Shown: positions 19,960 to 29,171 of the stretch, one piece after another
How positions within the stretch are numbered: the stretch's first letter is position 1
How the letters are laid out: each line of letters begins with the position of its first letter
Assembly: GCF_011393025.1 (NCBI RefSeq)
Contig: NZ_JAAOEO010000008.1
Coordinates: forward strand, 124,001-188,000
Direction of reading: 5' to 3'
Length of the DNA: 64,000 nt
Source: Neobacillus terrae
GTDB lineage: Bacteria > Bacillota > Bacilli > Bacillales > Cytobacillaceae
The notes under the pieces: generated by a model
Told to the model about the DNA's origin: nothing
The model's database searches: none
Seen by the model: the letters and a program-made list of their open reading frames with translations, nothing else
Made by a program: the position numbers and the translations under genes

Positions 19960-21684
19960 TTATTTTCTTTTACCGCGATTCTCGCTTATACTGTTTCTCG
20001 TTTTTTTTGCAGCTGGCCTGCCTGGCTTACCCGGTCTTGTTCCGAACTTTTTATCCGGCTCAGGCTTTCTTCCTCGTTTTACATCTCTATCTTCCAAACG
20101 TTCACGCCCTGTACCAATACCTTCTGAATCCCGTTTCCCTGGGCGCTGGTTTCTTCCTTCATTGCTTCTTGAAAATGGACGTTCCGTTTTAAACCGTGAA
20201 GGTTTGTTTTCTTCATCTTTCCGCACTCGGTCATCAGTTCTCCGGGCTGGCTTAGACCCTCTTTCATCCATTCTTTCACGCCCTGATCCAAAACCTGATG
20301 ACGTGGAAGCCCCTCTTCCAGAGGGCCTGTTTCTGCCCTCATTGCTTCTAAAGGAGTCCCTCTCTTTAGAAAAAGGGCGTTCCTTAGATGTTCTGCTTTC
20401 TTCATTTCTCCTGCTGTTTCCAGTTCCCCGATTTGGAGCCGCCCCTCTTCCACCTTCACGCTGTGGTTTATGGCTTCTGTCCCCACGGCTCTTTCCAGAT
20501 GGTCTTGGCCTGCTCTCTTTCCTCCCACGATCCACTCTTTCATCACCGTTTTTATCTTCCGGGGAGACGGATTGTTCACTATTTTCTTTTTTAATGGTGA
20601 TATTTAAATCTTTTTCAATGGAATAAAGAGCCTCTTTATCCTTCGCACTGTATAGAGTAATGGCAAGCCCTTTTTGTCCTGCGCGCCCTGTTCTGCCGAT
20701 CCGGTGAATATAGCTTTCCGTATCCTGAGGGATATCGTAATTGAATACGTGGGTCACTCCTTCGACATCCAGTCCTCTTGCTGCCACATCTGTAGCGATC
20801 AAAAGCTGGATTTCTGCCTTCCGGAATCTTTCCATAACTTGTTCCCTTTTTGCCTGGGACAGGTCTCCATGTAATTCATCACATTGATAACCGTTTGCTC
20901 TCAGTACCTCATAAAGCTTGCTTACTCGCCGCTTCGTTCTGCAAAAAATAACGGCTAAAAATGGGCGATGTGTTTCAATTAATTTCATCAGTACAGCCTG
21001 CTTTGCACGGTCTGTAGAATGTATTGCAAGCTGGTTTACGCTTAAGGCCGGTGCTTGTTTTTTTTGGATCTGAATGTTTTCCGGGCTGCGCATATGCCGT
21101 CCAGCCAAATTTTTAATTTCATCTGGCATGGTAGCAGAGAAAAGCATGGACTGCCGGCTTCGCGGCGTCTCCTTAATAATTTCCTCCACTTCATTTAGAA
21201 AGCCAATATGCAGCATTTGATCTGCTTCATCCAATACCAAAAACGATACTCTTGATAATTGAACTGTTCCCCGGCGAATATGGTCAAGCATCCGTCCCGG
21301 AGTTCCAACTACAATTTGCGGACCTTTTTTAAGCTTTTTCAATTGCTTCTCTACATCCTGGCCTCCATAAACCGCCAAAACGCGAATATCTTCTCTCTCT
21401 TCAATAAATTTATTGATTTCACTTGTTATTTGAAGCGCCAATTCCCTTGTAGGCGTGACGATTAATGCCTGAACATGATGCGCTTCCGGGATGAGCTTTT
21501 CCAAGATTGGCAGAACAAAAGCAAAAGTCTTTCCGGTTCCTGTCTGAGCCTGGGCGATAACATCCTTTCCTTCCATAATAGGAGGGATAGCCCTTTCCTG
21601 AATAGGCGTCGGTACTGCTATCCCGTTTGCTTTTAATAGATTCGCATAAGCCTGCGATATTCCCAATGATAAAAAATCAGTCAA
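19960..21684 (-). CDS. DEAD-box RNA helicase with long basic, repeat-bearing tail
   Basis: The core has all helicase motifs: Q-motif ([10 protein letters not shown]), motif [23 protein letters not shown] in [12 protein letters not shown], and [10 protein letters not shown], covering residues 1 to about 365. The remaining 200 or so residues are disordered and rich in R, S, G, K and E. They hold two related units of about 55 residues (ERPFS...RSNEGRN...GRER). Such proteins unwind RNA in ribosome assembly and mRNA decay, especially in the cold. It resembles CshA/RhlE-type enzymes, but the tail is not diagnostic, so no symbol is given. The start is a TTG at 21684 behind AGGGG. It is monocistronic. 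Confidence 0.9.
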   Translation of the reverse strand: MTDFLSLGISQAYANLLKANGIAVPTPIQERAIPPIMEGKDVIAQAQTGTGKTFAFVLPILEKLIPEAHHVQALIVTPTRELALQITSEINKFIEEREDIRVLAVYGGQDVEKQLKKLKKGPQIVVGTPGRMLDHIRRGTVQLSRVSFLVLDEADQMLHIGFLNEVEEIIKETPRSRQSMLFSATMPDEIKNLAGRHMRSPENIQIQKKQAPALSVNQLAIHSTDRAKQAVLMKLIETHRPFLAVIFCRTKRRVSKLYEVLRANGYQCDELHGDLSQAKREQVMERFRKAEIQLLIATDVAARGLDVEGVTHVFNYDIPQDTESYIHRIGRTGRAGQKGLAITLYSAKDKEALYSIEKDLNITIKKENSEQSVSPEDKNGDERVDRGRKESRPRPSGKSRGDRSHKPQREGGRGAAPNRGTGNSRRNEESRTSKERPFSKERDSFRSNEGRNRPSGRGASTSSGFGSGRERMDERGSKPARRTDDRVRKDEENKPSRFKTERPFSRSNEGRNQRPGKRDSEGIGTGRERLEDRDVKRGRKPEPDKKFGTRPGKPGRPAAKKTRNSISENRGKRK

Positions 21685-21932
21685 TAAAACCCCTGCTTTC
21701 TTTTAATGCCTCTATTCCACTTCCCCTATTATTGCCGTTGATGTAAGGAAAATGCAAATAGACAATTATTTCAACTACTTTTTCAAAAAAATCAATTGTT
21801 TGAAAAGTGTTCAAATCTTTTTTACAGAAACGTGAATAGTTAGAAAACGGCGATTTTTTTTAGCAGCTATTTGATATATTAACAGTGTAAACACCATATC
21901 AAACTTATTAACAAAAAAAGGGGAGATTTATC

Positions 21933-22439
21933 ATGGTTAAGTGGTTAAGGGAAAATGTTGTTGCTTCTGGTATTTTAGCAGTTTTACGTATATATTTAGG
22001 CTACTCTTGGCTGACTGCAGGTTTGCATAAACTGACTGGCGGGTTTGATGCTTCTGGTTACTTGAAAGGAGCCATTGCCAATCCAGCCAAAGGTCCCGAC
22101 GGCGCGCTCGTATATGGCTGGTATGTATCTTTCTTAAAAGGCTTTGCACTTCCAAACGTTGATATTTTCAATACAATCGTTCCTCTCGGTGAATTCCTGG
22201 TAGGTCTTGGCTTAATTCTTGGATGCATGACTACTGCCGCAATGTTCTTCGGACTTCTAATGAATTTTTCTTTCTTCCTTGCTGGAACAGTATCTCATAT
22301 ACCAACTGACCTTTTCATTGGAGCCATCATCCTGTTCGCTGGCTTAAACGCAGGAAAATTCGGCTTAGATCGCTGGATTGTTCCCTTCATCCGCAAAACT
22401 GTTTTCAAACGAAATAATGCCATCGAACAAAATGTTTAA
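21933..22439 (+). CDS. DoxX-family membrane protein
   Basis: The 168-residue protein has four membrane segments. It has the DoxX pattern LRIYLGYSWLTAGLHKLTGG at the start and PLGEFLVGLGLILGCMTTAA in the middle, and ends with a short basic tail. DoxX/DoxD relatives are linked to quinone-coupled sulfur or redox reactions at the membrane, but most Bacillus members have no assigned role. GGGGAG lies 8 nt before the ATG. Its promoter region has GTGTAAACAC at 21885-21894, which might be an operator. The gene stands alone. Confidence 0.85.
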   Translation: MVKWLRENVVASGILAVLRIYLGYSWLTAGLHKLTGGFDASGYLKGAIANPAKGPDGALVYGWYVSFLKGFALPNVDIFNTIVPLGEFLVGLGLILGCMTTAAMFFGLLMNFSFFLAGTVSHIPTDLFIGAIILFAGLNAGKFGLDRWIVPFIRKTVFKRNNAIEQNV

Positions 22440-22443
22440 AGAA

Positions 22444-22770
22444 CAAAAGGCGCAAGCGCCCTGTTCAGATGATGAAAGGCTAAATACGCCACGTCCACCT
22501 CCTGTGGCAACGCCTTTCTGACCCACGTCCTGTGGGCCTCCAACAGGCATAAGACGAATCACGCAGTCATCCTCGGAAAAGCGAAAGCTTTTCCTTCGTG
22601 CGATGCGGATGCTTCCGAAGCGTTCCTTGTCCTGATTTCTGAAGTGATTTGGCTTATGACCCCGAGCGTTCGAATCATCACCTATCGGTCATAATCCTCA
22701 CAAGATATTCAAAGAAGCTTATTCTCGAGGAAAACTGGCTGGGCGCTGGAGCTAGATTACATTAACCTAT
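22444..22770. repeat. GGCGCAAGCGCC...GGCGCTGGAGCTAGA intergenic element
   Basis: AAAGGCGCAAGCGCCC starts 8 bp after the DoxX stop, and GGCGCTGGAGCTAGA ends the element about 300 bp later. Between them are several GC-rich inverted repeats (CCACCTCCTGTGG; GGAAAAGCGAAAGCTTTTCC; GAAGC/GCTTC). The copy at 42606-42758 has the same ends but a different, shorter middle. I see no open frame with a ribosome binding site. It looks like a non-autonomous, Bacillaceae-type dispersed repeat. Confidence 0.65.
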
Positions 22771-22816
22771 TGGAGTTATCCACTAGATAAAAATCATAAT
22801 TTTTAAACGATAAAAA

Positions 22817-22858
22817 AACGCCTCGGTCCGGATTGCCGATGCCTGAGGCGTTTTTTCT
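22817..22858. terminator. Bidirectional terminator between DoxX and the small membrane protein
   Basis: AACGCCTC and GAGGCGTT form the stem (22817-22852), flanked by A7 on the left and T6 on the right. It serves the convergent genes on both sides. Confidence 0.8.
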
Positions 22859-22860
22859 AT

Positions 22861-23091
22861 TTAATAGAAGTTATCTTCTTCTGCTTTATTGAAATTTGGA
22901 CGGTTAACAAACCAGGTTTGAATATGTGTAGCTATTGTGAAAACGAGGAAAAAATTCATTGCCCATATACTGATAAACGGAGACATTCCATCGAACTCGA
23001 TTGTTTGTAATCCTTTAAGCCACATAACAATTAGAGATTCGATAAAAATCAAGATAAACCCTAGTACTCCTGCGATTGCCGCTCTAATCAT
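22861..23091 (-). CDS. Small hypothetical membrane protein (76 aa)
   Basis: The protein starts MIRAAIAGVLGFILIFIESL and has two membrane segments (about 3-25 and 40-62), with the ending NRPNFNKAEEDNFY outside the membrane. The start at 23091 follows AGGAGG by 6 nt; the frame is open further upstream but without a ribosome binding site. I do not recognise the family. It is monocistronic and converges on the DoxX gene. Confidence 0.7.
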   Translation of the reverse strand: MIRAAIAGVLGFILIFIESLIVMWLKGLQTIEFDGMSPFISIWAMNFFLVFTIATHIQTWFVNRPNFNKAEEDNFY

Positions 23092-23329
23092 TTCTATCCT
23101 CCTAAACTCACCAAAATATACCAAAAACCGTGCAGTGTCACTATTTATTTTCGACAAATTTGTGAACTTTTATAAATCAATTATAGTTCATTTCTTCTCT
23201 TTTAAAAAGAGTAATTCGGGTTGAAATACTAATTAAAATTGATGGCTCAGATATGGGAGCCGCCAGGCATTTGTTATCGTTTTTCCTCTATAAACCTGAA
23301 GCGGACACGTATGCCACTCTCGAATAGAA

Positions 23330-23356
23330 AAGGGTTCCAAGGCTTGGTGACCCTTA
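23330..23356. terminator. Terminator of the aldo/keto reductase gene
   Basis: AAGGGT, CCAAG, CTTGG and ACCCTT form a two-part stem. On the minus strand a TTTTCTATT tract follows. The rest of the gap, 23092-23329, holds only the upstream region of the small membrane protein; I see no gene in it. Confidence 0.6.
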
Positions 23357-23372
23357 TGATTTATCTAATATT

Positions 23373-24344
23373 CTATTTGGATACTTCCCTTGAAATCCTA
23401 TCAATCTCGTCCATTTGAGATTGTGTGAGTTTAAAAGTTAGTGCACCAATATTTTCTTCAGCATGATGCTTCTTAGATGCACCGGGGATGGCAACAACGG
23501 TTTCACCATGAAAATGAATCAGCCAGTTTAAAGCAATTTGGCTTGCCGAAGCGTTGTACTCCTTTGCCAATCGTTCAAGCACATCAATTAAAGGCTGTGT
23601 TTTGACAAGACCGGATGGCTTAAAATGAGATATATACTTTCGGGGACCCGATACATTTTTCAAAAGCTCTGGATTTTTGTGGTACTTTCCGGAAAGGATA
23701 CCTTGTTCAAGTGGTGAATAAGCAATAATGGTTATTCCCAGTTCTTTTGCGGCTGACAAAACCCCGTTATGCTCAATTCTTCTATCAAGAAGACTGTATT
23801 TTACCTGATTAGATACCAGTGGAAAACCATGGTCCTTCAATACAGCATGTGCCTGTCTCATTTTGGTTTCGTTAAAATTACTAACTCCAGCTGAACGAAT
23901 TTTCTGATTTCTTAATAAAGCCGCCATAGCTTCCATTTCTGCTTTTATACTCGAAAAGGAAAACGGCTGGTGGATTTGGTATAGGTCAATTGTTCTTCCC
24001 TTTAATACCTCGATCCTCTGGTCAATCGTTGCGGTAATGGAACCCGCTGTACGGAAGGCAGGCCACCATTTGGTCGCTATTAAAGCCTCCGCGGCTTTGT
24101 CTCCAAGTGCATTCAAGGCATCTGCCAGAGCTTCTTCTGATTTTCCTTTTCCATAGACTTCCGCTGTATCATACCAATTAATCCCGCCTTCAAGGCTCAT
24201 TCTTACGATGTCTCTGACATCCTCTTTCTCAATCACCGGCCAGTAGCGGCCAACAAGGCCATTACCCTTACTAAACTGCCATGTTCCAAGTCCGAGTGCT
24301 GAAATATTAATATCTGACTGTCCCAGTCTTCGAAGCTCTGCCAT
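23373..24344 (-). CDS. Aldo/keto reductase
   Basis: The 323-residue (alpha/beta)8 barrel has the catalytic tetrad in place: Asp and Tyr in WYDTAEVYGKGKSEE, Lys in IATKWW, and His in LYQIHQP. Later blocks include AGVSNFNETKM, YSLLDR, AYSPLEQGILSGKY and the NADPH-binding IPGASKKHHAEEN. It reduces aldehydes or ketones with NADPH; the substrate is not predictable. It stands 23 bp after the DUF1836 gene on the same strand, so the two may be co-transcribed. A terminator follows at 23330. Confidence 0.9.
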   Translation of the reverse strand: MAELRRLGQSDINISALGLGTWQFSKGNGLVGRYWPVIEKEDVRDIVRMSLEGGINWYDTAEVYGKGKSEEALADALNALGDKAAEALIATKWWPAFRTAGSITATIDQRIEVLKGRTIDLYQIHQPFSFSSIKAEMEAMAALLRNQKIRSAGVSNFNETKMRQAHAVLKDHGFPLVSNQVKYSLLDRRIEHNGVLSAAKELGITIIAYSPLEQGILSGKYHKNPELLKNVSGPRKYISHFKPSGLVKTQPLIDVLERLAKEYNASASQIALNWLIHFHGETVVAIPGASKKHHAEENIGALTFKLTQSQMDEIDRISREVSK

Positions 24345-24366
24345 TTAAAAACCCCCTTAATAAATG

Positions 24367-24987
24367 TTATTTCCGATTTTTTTGTTTCTTTTTATTTTCA
24401 GACTGCTGATTCTCTATCTTCTGGCTGCGTTCTTCAGCAAGTCCGTCTACTAGTCTTTCAGCTGCCCGGCGGTAAAGATTGCTCATATCCGTTAATGAAG
24501 TAATTAATAAGGCTCTTTCAAGATCACTAGAGGGTTCCGGCCATCCTAAAGCTTCTTCCTCCGCTTCCTTTCCCCTGATAAAAACATCTTCCCGGAAACG
24601 CTCGGCATTTTTGGCGGAAAGATGGAGAAAACTTTCGTAAAAAAAGTCGACACCTTCCTCTGCCGCCTTTTCATTCAGCCCTTCAAGCGCAGATTTAATA
24701 TCATTAATCGAAAGAGCGCCCTTCATTTGATAGATAAGACTAATCAAGATTAGATGTTCTTTCGAATATTTCTTATTTTTTATAGGAAAGAAAAGCTTAC
24801 CTTTTGCGTAATTATTTATCATGGTTTTGGTTAAGACCTTTTCCTGGTCATTTCGTTTAGACCCGCCGAACCTTTTTTCAAAAAGCTGGATCACCTGGTC
24901 CATATATAAATCAATTTGGGGTATTTCGTCTATAGGAAGCTGATTGGCCTGTACAAGCTGTGAAATTGTTTCGTTTACTTTTTTCAT
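24367..24987 (-). CDS. DUF1836-domain protein
   Basis: The 206-residue protein reads LPIDEIPQIDLYMDQVIQLF near residue 20, then TKTMINNYAKGKLFFPIKNK and YSKEHLILISLIYQMKGALS. This is the pattern I know as DUF1836, which looks like a winged-helix DNA-binding fold of MerR type; it ends in a lysine-rich tail. Function is unknown in the family. I start it at ATG 24987, with GAGGT about 8 nt before. It is upstream of the aldo/keto reductase on the same strand. Confidence 0.75.
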   Translation of the reverse strand: MKKVNETISQLVQANQLPIDEIPQIDLYMDQVIQLFEKRFGGSKRNDQEKVLTKTMINNYAKGKLFFPIKNKKYSKEHLILISLIYQMKGALSINDIKSALEGLNEKAAEEGVDFFYESFLHLSAKNAERFREDVFIRGKEAEEEALGWPEPSSDLERALLITSLTDMSNLYRRAAERLVDGLAEERSQKIENQQSENKKKQKNRK

Positions 24988-25129
24988 TTGGATACCTCGC
25001 CATCCATGTTCTTCTACTTCCATCATACATGAAATTCTTTTTTTCTCAATATGGATTGACTATATATTATAATGGTCGTATCATTATATGTAGTATCAAA
25101 AACTACATAACGTAGTGGAGGGATAAAGT

Positions 25130-25777
25130 TTGAATACTTATATTCGCGAACCAATTAATGGATTTACCCATCTTGCAGGTGCTTTCTTATCTTTTGCTGC
25201 CCTTCTGGCAATGGTAATTAAAGCTTCAATTGAAAAATCCTCTCCGCTTGCCATTGCAGCCGTGATTATCTTCGGAATAAGCATGATACTTCTGTACTCT
25301 GCGTCTGCAACCTATCATATGGTTATGGCAAGGGATAAGGTTATTGCATTCCTACGGCGTCTTGACCACTCCATGATTTTTATTCTGATTGCGGGAACCT
25401 ACGCCCCTTTTTGCATTATTAGTTTAAATGGGCTTATTGGCTGGGTTTTATTTTCTACTATCTCGATTGCGGCTATTTCTGGCGTACTCTTCAAAATGAT
25501 TTGGTTTAACTGTCCCCGCTGGATTTCAACCATCATTTATGTTGCCATGGGATGGATGATTGTGTTTGTTTCTTCTCCACTCTCGCATGTTATAAATGCA
25601 ACAGGATTGTTCCTTCTGCTGCTGGGCGGAATTTTTTATACCATTGGCGCTGTCATTTACGGAAGCAAGCCAAACTTTTTAAAATTTAAGCTTATGGGCT
25701 TCCATGAAATATTCCACATTTTTATTCTGCTCGGCACCCTTGCCCATTTTCTAAGCGTTTATCTTTATGTGTTATAA
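25130..25777 (+). CDS. Hemolysin III family (PAQR-like) membrane protein, YqfA/TrhA type
   Basis: The 215-residue protein begins YIREPINGFTHLAGAFLSF, the HlyIII signature, and has seven membrane segments. The metal-site residues are visible as SATYHM, LDHSMIFILIAGTYAPF and the late GFHEIFHIFILLGTLAHF. These proteins affect membrane fluidity and lipid homeostasis; despite the name they are not proven toxins. The start is TTG 25130, 7 nt after GGAGGG. The gene is monocistronic, with a bidirectional terminator at 25779-25809. Confidence 0.9.
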   Translation: MNTYIREPINGFTHLAGAFLSFAALLAMVIKASIEKSSPLAIAAVIIFGISMILLYSASATYHMVMARDKVIAFLRRLDHSMIFILIAGTYAPFCIISLNGLIGWVLFSTISIAAISGVLFKMIWFNCPRWISTIIYVAMGWMIVFVSSPLSHVINATGLFLLLLGGIFYTIGAVIYGSKPNFLKFKLMGFHEIFHIFILLGTLAHFLSVYLYVL

Positions 25778-25778
25778 G

Positions 25779-25809
25779 AAAATGGCCATCCCATAGGGAC
25801 GGCCATTTT
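25779..25809. terminator. Bidirectional terminator, hemolysin III / PhoX
   Basis: AAAATGGCC and GGCCATTTT enclose ATCCCATAGGGAC, giving a long stem with A and T tracts on both sides. It separates the convergent genes. Confidence 0.85.
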
Positions 25810-25827
25810 CCTTATAATTTATCTTTT

Positions 25828-27741
25828 TTAGTCTTCCTTTTGTAAACCTTCCAAAGAAGGAAGACCGGAGATATATCCTACTCCACCGGTTTTGTTGATT
25901 CCGATTTGCTTGTCAATCTCTTTAAGCAGTTCCTCTTTATCAACTGCAGTAATCGTTTTGCCCTCCACTTCATCTCCTGGATGCTGGAAGTTGCTCATTA
26001 CATAAGAGAAACCATTGCGATTATCTGCGGCCATAAGTCCTGTGGATTCCGCTCCAGCTGGTGCAGACAGTACTCGGGAAAGTTCTTTTGTGTCAACATT
26101 ATAGGCCCAGACAAAGTTGTTTGTATGCTGGCTGCTGTCCTCACCGATAAACAGGGTTCTCATATCTTCGGAAAAACTTAAATTATCCGGGCTTGCAATT
26201 TTATCAACAGCTGCCGTGTTACCATAAGCGTCAGCCGCTGGAAGATCCTCCCCGATAACAATTGCATTCATAGATGATGCTGCATATCCGCTTTTAATTG
26301 GATGTCCCTGCTGATCCTTCATACCTCCAGATAGATTTAATTGGAATACAGCCCCAGATTTCCGTTTAGGAAGACGAATGTCATCTGAGGGTTCAGTTCC
26401 TGTTGTATCCTTTTCCATTGATTTGCTTAAGTCGGAAATGGCAACATAGGCCTTTTTGTCTTTATTGTTGGCAGTAATGCCTTCCATTTTATTAAATTCA
26501 GAAGTGGCGCCGAGCATTGCTGCATAACGGCGTGATTCCATAAATGCAGCAGCTTTTTCCATGCCAGGCTTTACCTTTAGATATTCTGTTTTTCCATAAG
26601 AATATTGTTTGATTGCCTTAAAGCCTTCTGCCGGCTTTTCCGATGTTTCAAAAATATCACTGAACTTGGTACCTTTATCAATGATTTGCTTAATTTCAGA
26701 ATCGGCTGCATGTCCCAGATTAATCCACTGAAGCTTTCCGGATCCGCCATTTTCAGTACTAGTTTGAATGAATTTGGCAGCATACAAAGTTCCAGCTGAT
26801 AGATTGCGGGCTTTATCTGCAACATACATGAACATCATCGTGTTCTGTCCGTCATCTCCAAAGAATACAGTACGGTTATCAGCCATAACTTTGGAAAGTT
26901 CGTGGGATTTACGGCCCATGCTGTAGTGTTTAACCACTTTGGGTGAACCGTCAGCATTAACTTTTATTTCCGGAACATAACCATAAAAATAAGGATTTGC
27001 CTTTTTCTCGTCCCCGAAATATAACTTGGCAAAGCTCTTAGTCCAAGTAGCTGCCTGAGAATTTGGATTGGTTTCAAATTGGCGTGCATCCGGCTCATAT
27101 TCTTCAGAACCTAAATGTGTGTTCCAGGGAGAAACAGAACCATTACAAGGAATCCAAAGACCATTAACTTCTGAAAAATCAATTTTCTTTACTTCCGCTG
27201 CTTTTAATTCACCTGTCTTTTGATCCTGGTCCAAACGTGTCAATGACATAGATGCCGGTACTAGTCCATACGCAGATTTTCCTGCAGCATCAATCGTGTC
27301 GTATTCATAATGGGTAACCATAAAGTTTTGCCCTTTAATTGGCTTTAGGAAGCTGTTGCTGTCAGGGGCATCTGAAACGAAGTATGTTTTTTCAGGAACA
27401 CTTACATCCACGATCGGATTTCCATGTAAATCGATAGGAGTACCCGCTGCAATCTTTTCGCCCTTTACATCTGCGATTTTGTCTTCTGATTTAAATAAAT
27501 ATTTATATGTGAGAGGAAAATTTTTGACCGAGCCATCACTATACTTCACATCAACTGAGGCGTTCGTATATGTTTTTACCATTTCATCGATGGTTGCAGG
27601 AGCCTTCATGCTGTTAAATTTAACAGAATCAATTTTTAGATCATTGTCTTGTGCATGCACTGCAGGGATTGCTGCTGGAATCATTAGTCCAAGTGCTAAA
27701 GCTAGTGATGCAGTTGTTTTGCTGCTTACTTTTATAGCCAT
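25828..27741 (-). CDS. PhoX-family secreted phosphatase (DUF839)
   Basis: The protein has 637 residues from ATG 27741 (GGAGGC before it). A Sec signal peptide is visible (SSKTTASLALALGLMIPAA with AVHAQD as the cleavage region). It then shows the PhoX/DUF839 features GLWIPCNGSVSPWNTHLGSEEYEPDA, YSMGRKSHE and, near the end, PDNLSFSEDMRTLFIGEDSS and NFVWAYNV. PhoX enzymes are Ca/Fe-dependent alkaline phosphatases that free phosphate from organic esters outside the cell. PhoX is often Tat-exported, but I see no twin arginine here. It is monocistronic. A Pho box was not recognised. Confidence 0.85.
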   Translation of the reverse strand: MAIKVSSKTTASLALALGLMIPAAIPAVHAQDNDLKIDSVKFNSMKAPATIDEMVKTYTNASVDVKYSDGSVKNFPLTYKYLFKSEDKIADVKGEKIAAGTPIDLHGNPIVDVSVPEKTYFVSDAPDSNSFLKPIKGQNFMVTHYEYDTIDAAGKSAYGLVPASMSLTRLDQDQKTGELKAAEVKKIDFSEVNGLWIPCNGSVSPWNTHLGSEEYEPDARQFETNPNSQAATWTKSFAKLYFGDEKKANPYFYGYVPEIKVNADGSPKVVKHYSMGRKSHELSKVMADNRTVFFGDDGQNTMMFMYVADKARNLSAGTLYAAKFIQTSTENGGSGKLQWINLGHAADSEIKQIIDKGTKFSDIFETSEKPAEGFKAIKQYSYGKTEYLKVKPGMEKAAAFMESRRYAAMLGATSEFNKMEGITANNKDKKAYVAISDLSKSMEKDTTGTEPSDDIRLPKRKSGAVFQLNLSGGMKDQQGHPIKSGYAASSMNAIVIGEDLPAADAYGNTAAVDKIASPDNLSFSEDMRTLFIGEDSSQHTNNFVWAYNVDTKELSRVLSAPAGAESTGLMAADNRNGFSYVMSNFQHPGDEVEGKTITAVDKEELLKEIDKQIGINKTGGVGYISGLPSLEGLQKED

Positions 27742-27858
27742 GATTGCCTCCACAATTTTAATTTTTTCTTACCTACTTCATTAAACAATAAAAATGTAAA
27801 GGGTATGTTTCCGGAATTGTTAGGTTTTGTAAATTTACTATTACATTAATGTAAATGC

Positions 27859-27884
27859 CAAAAGGCTGCCAAGGCAGCCTTCGG
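27859..27884. terminator. Terminator of the MBL hydrolase gene
   Basis: AAGGCTGCC and GGCAGCCTT form a 9-bp stem with a 2-nt loop (27862-27881). On the minus strand TTTTGGCATT follows. It abuts the stop codon at 27886. Confidence 0.75.
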
Positions 27885-27885
27885 T

Positions 27886-28998
27886 CTATAGTACTCTCCA
27901 CCAAAAAGATGAAGGATATTCAAAAGAGTCAAGTTCAACTGTTTCCCCAATCCTCGGAGTGGCCAAGACAACGCCACGTTCCTTTGCGGCTTTGGAGGCT
28001 CGTTCAACGGGGTCCGTCCAGCTGTGCAGAGCCAGGGTGAATGCACCCCAGTGAATAGGAATCATAACCTTTCCTTTTACATCGAGATGTGCTTGTACAC
28101 TTTCCTCAGGCACCATATGGATGGCCGCCCAGCGTTTGTCGTATTGTCCGCATTCCATTAGCGTTACGTCAAACGGGCCATATTTTTCGCCTACTTCTTT
28201 AAAATGGGGCGCATATCCGCTGTCCCCGCTAAAAAAGATTTTGGAATTCTGCCCATTTATTACCCAGGAACACCAAAGAGAGCTATTCCGGTCAAGAAGA
28301 CTTCTTCCGGAGAAATGCCTTGCCGGTGTACAAACAAACTTTAGGTTATCAACCTTGACTTCATCCCACCAGTCATGCTCTGAAATCTTTTCTTTTGTTA
28401 CTCCCCATTTTTCCAAATTGGTCCCGACTCCAAGAGGTGTAATAAATTGGTCAACTTTGTTTTTAATTTTTAAAATGGTTCCGTAATCAAGATGATCATA
28501 GTGATTATGAGAAAGAAGGACGATATCGATTTTCGGCAGGTCTTTGATTTCAATTGGAAGTCTGCTGCTGTACCGCCTACCCCCAATCATAGGAAAAGGA
28601 GAAGGAACATTGCCAAACATAGGGTCAATCAGAATAACCTTTCCGTCCAGTTCCATCAAAAATGCTGAGTGCCCAAACCAAGTAATTCTAGTGCCGCCTT
28701 CTCCATTCCCCAATACGTAAGTTTCCACCGGAATAGGAGCATCAGGTTCTCTATGTCCGCCTTTTTTCATAAAATCTCTTAAGGTACTAATATTTTCTTT
28801 TAAGCCCATATTCATAAAAGTGGGTATTTGATTAACGAACTTTCCGTCAGCGAAGTTTTTTGAACGATTAAGTTCGCCCCTTCTCTTTTTAGAGATTGTC
28901 CCTCCAAAAACCGGGGCTGCCTGCATAAAAATAATACTGAAAAGAATCAATGCCGCGAGGATTAAAATTACTATTAAAGCGATATACATACTCTCCAC
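27886..28998 (-). CDS. Membrane-anchored MBL-fold hydrolase, NAPE-PLD-like
   Basis: The 370-residue protein has an N-terminal membrane anchor (residues 5-25) and an MBL domain with ITWFGHSAFLMELDGKVILID, the metal motif SHNHYDHLD, CTPARHFSGR, FSGDSGYAPHF and a closing IPIHWGAF. It belongs to the group related to N-acyl-phosphatidylethanolamine phospholipase D and UlaG-like enzymes. Membrane location fits a lipid substrate, but this is inference. The gene is monocistronic. Confidence 0.85.
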   Translation of the reverse strand: MESMYIALIVILILAALILFSIIFMQAAPVFGGTISKKRRGELNRSKNFADGKFVNQIPTFMNMGLKENISTLRDFMKKGGHREPDAPIPVETYVLGNGEGGTRITWFGHSAFLMELDGKVILIDPMFGNVPSPFPMIGGRRYSSRLPIEIKDLPKIDIVLLSHNHYDHLDYGTILKIKNKVDQFITPLGVGTNLEKWGVTKEKISEHDWWDEVKVDNLKFVCTPARHFSGRSLLDRNSSLWCSWVINGQNSKIFFSGDSGYAPHFKEVGEKYGPFDVTLMECGQYDKRWAAIHMVPEESVQAHLDVKGKVMIPIHWGAFTLALHSWTDPVERASKAAKERGVVLATPRIGETVELDSFEYPSSFWWRVL

Positions 28999-29171
28999 TT
29001 CCTTTTAAAAATAGCCAATCGATTCTGATTAACAGTATATACTGATTTACCTCATTCCAAAAACCTTTTAATTCTATAGTATAGTGAGTGTTTTTCCTTG
29101 CATATAATTAACATTCACTCATATATTTCTGGTAAACTATTAAACAAAATAAGCGTTTACAGGAGACAAGC

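Noticed and set aside
20162..20626. 154-codon plus-strand frame opposite the helicase tail
   Set aside because: It is a shadow of the R/S/G/E-rich tail read on the other strand, without a ribosome binding site or recognisable domain.
22440..22800. Insertion sequence or transposase remnant
   Set aside because: The element has fixed ends and internal palindromes but no open frame with transposase features, so it is listed only as a non-autonomous repeat.
23200..23330. Possible small RNA or gene in the gap before the aldo/keto reductase end
   Set aside because: No ribosome binding site, no open frame of length, and no recognised RNA motif apart from the terminator at 23330.
29147..29160. cre site before the VanZ gene
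   Set aside because: AATAAGCGTTTACA has two mismatches at fixed positions and overlaps the expected leader by chance as easily as by design.
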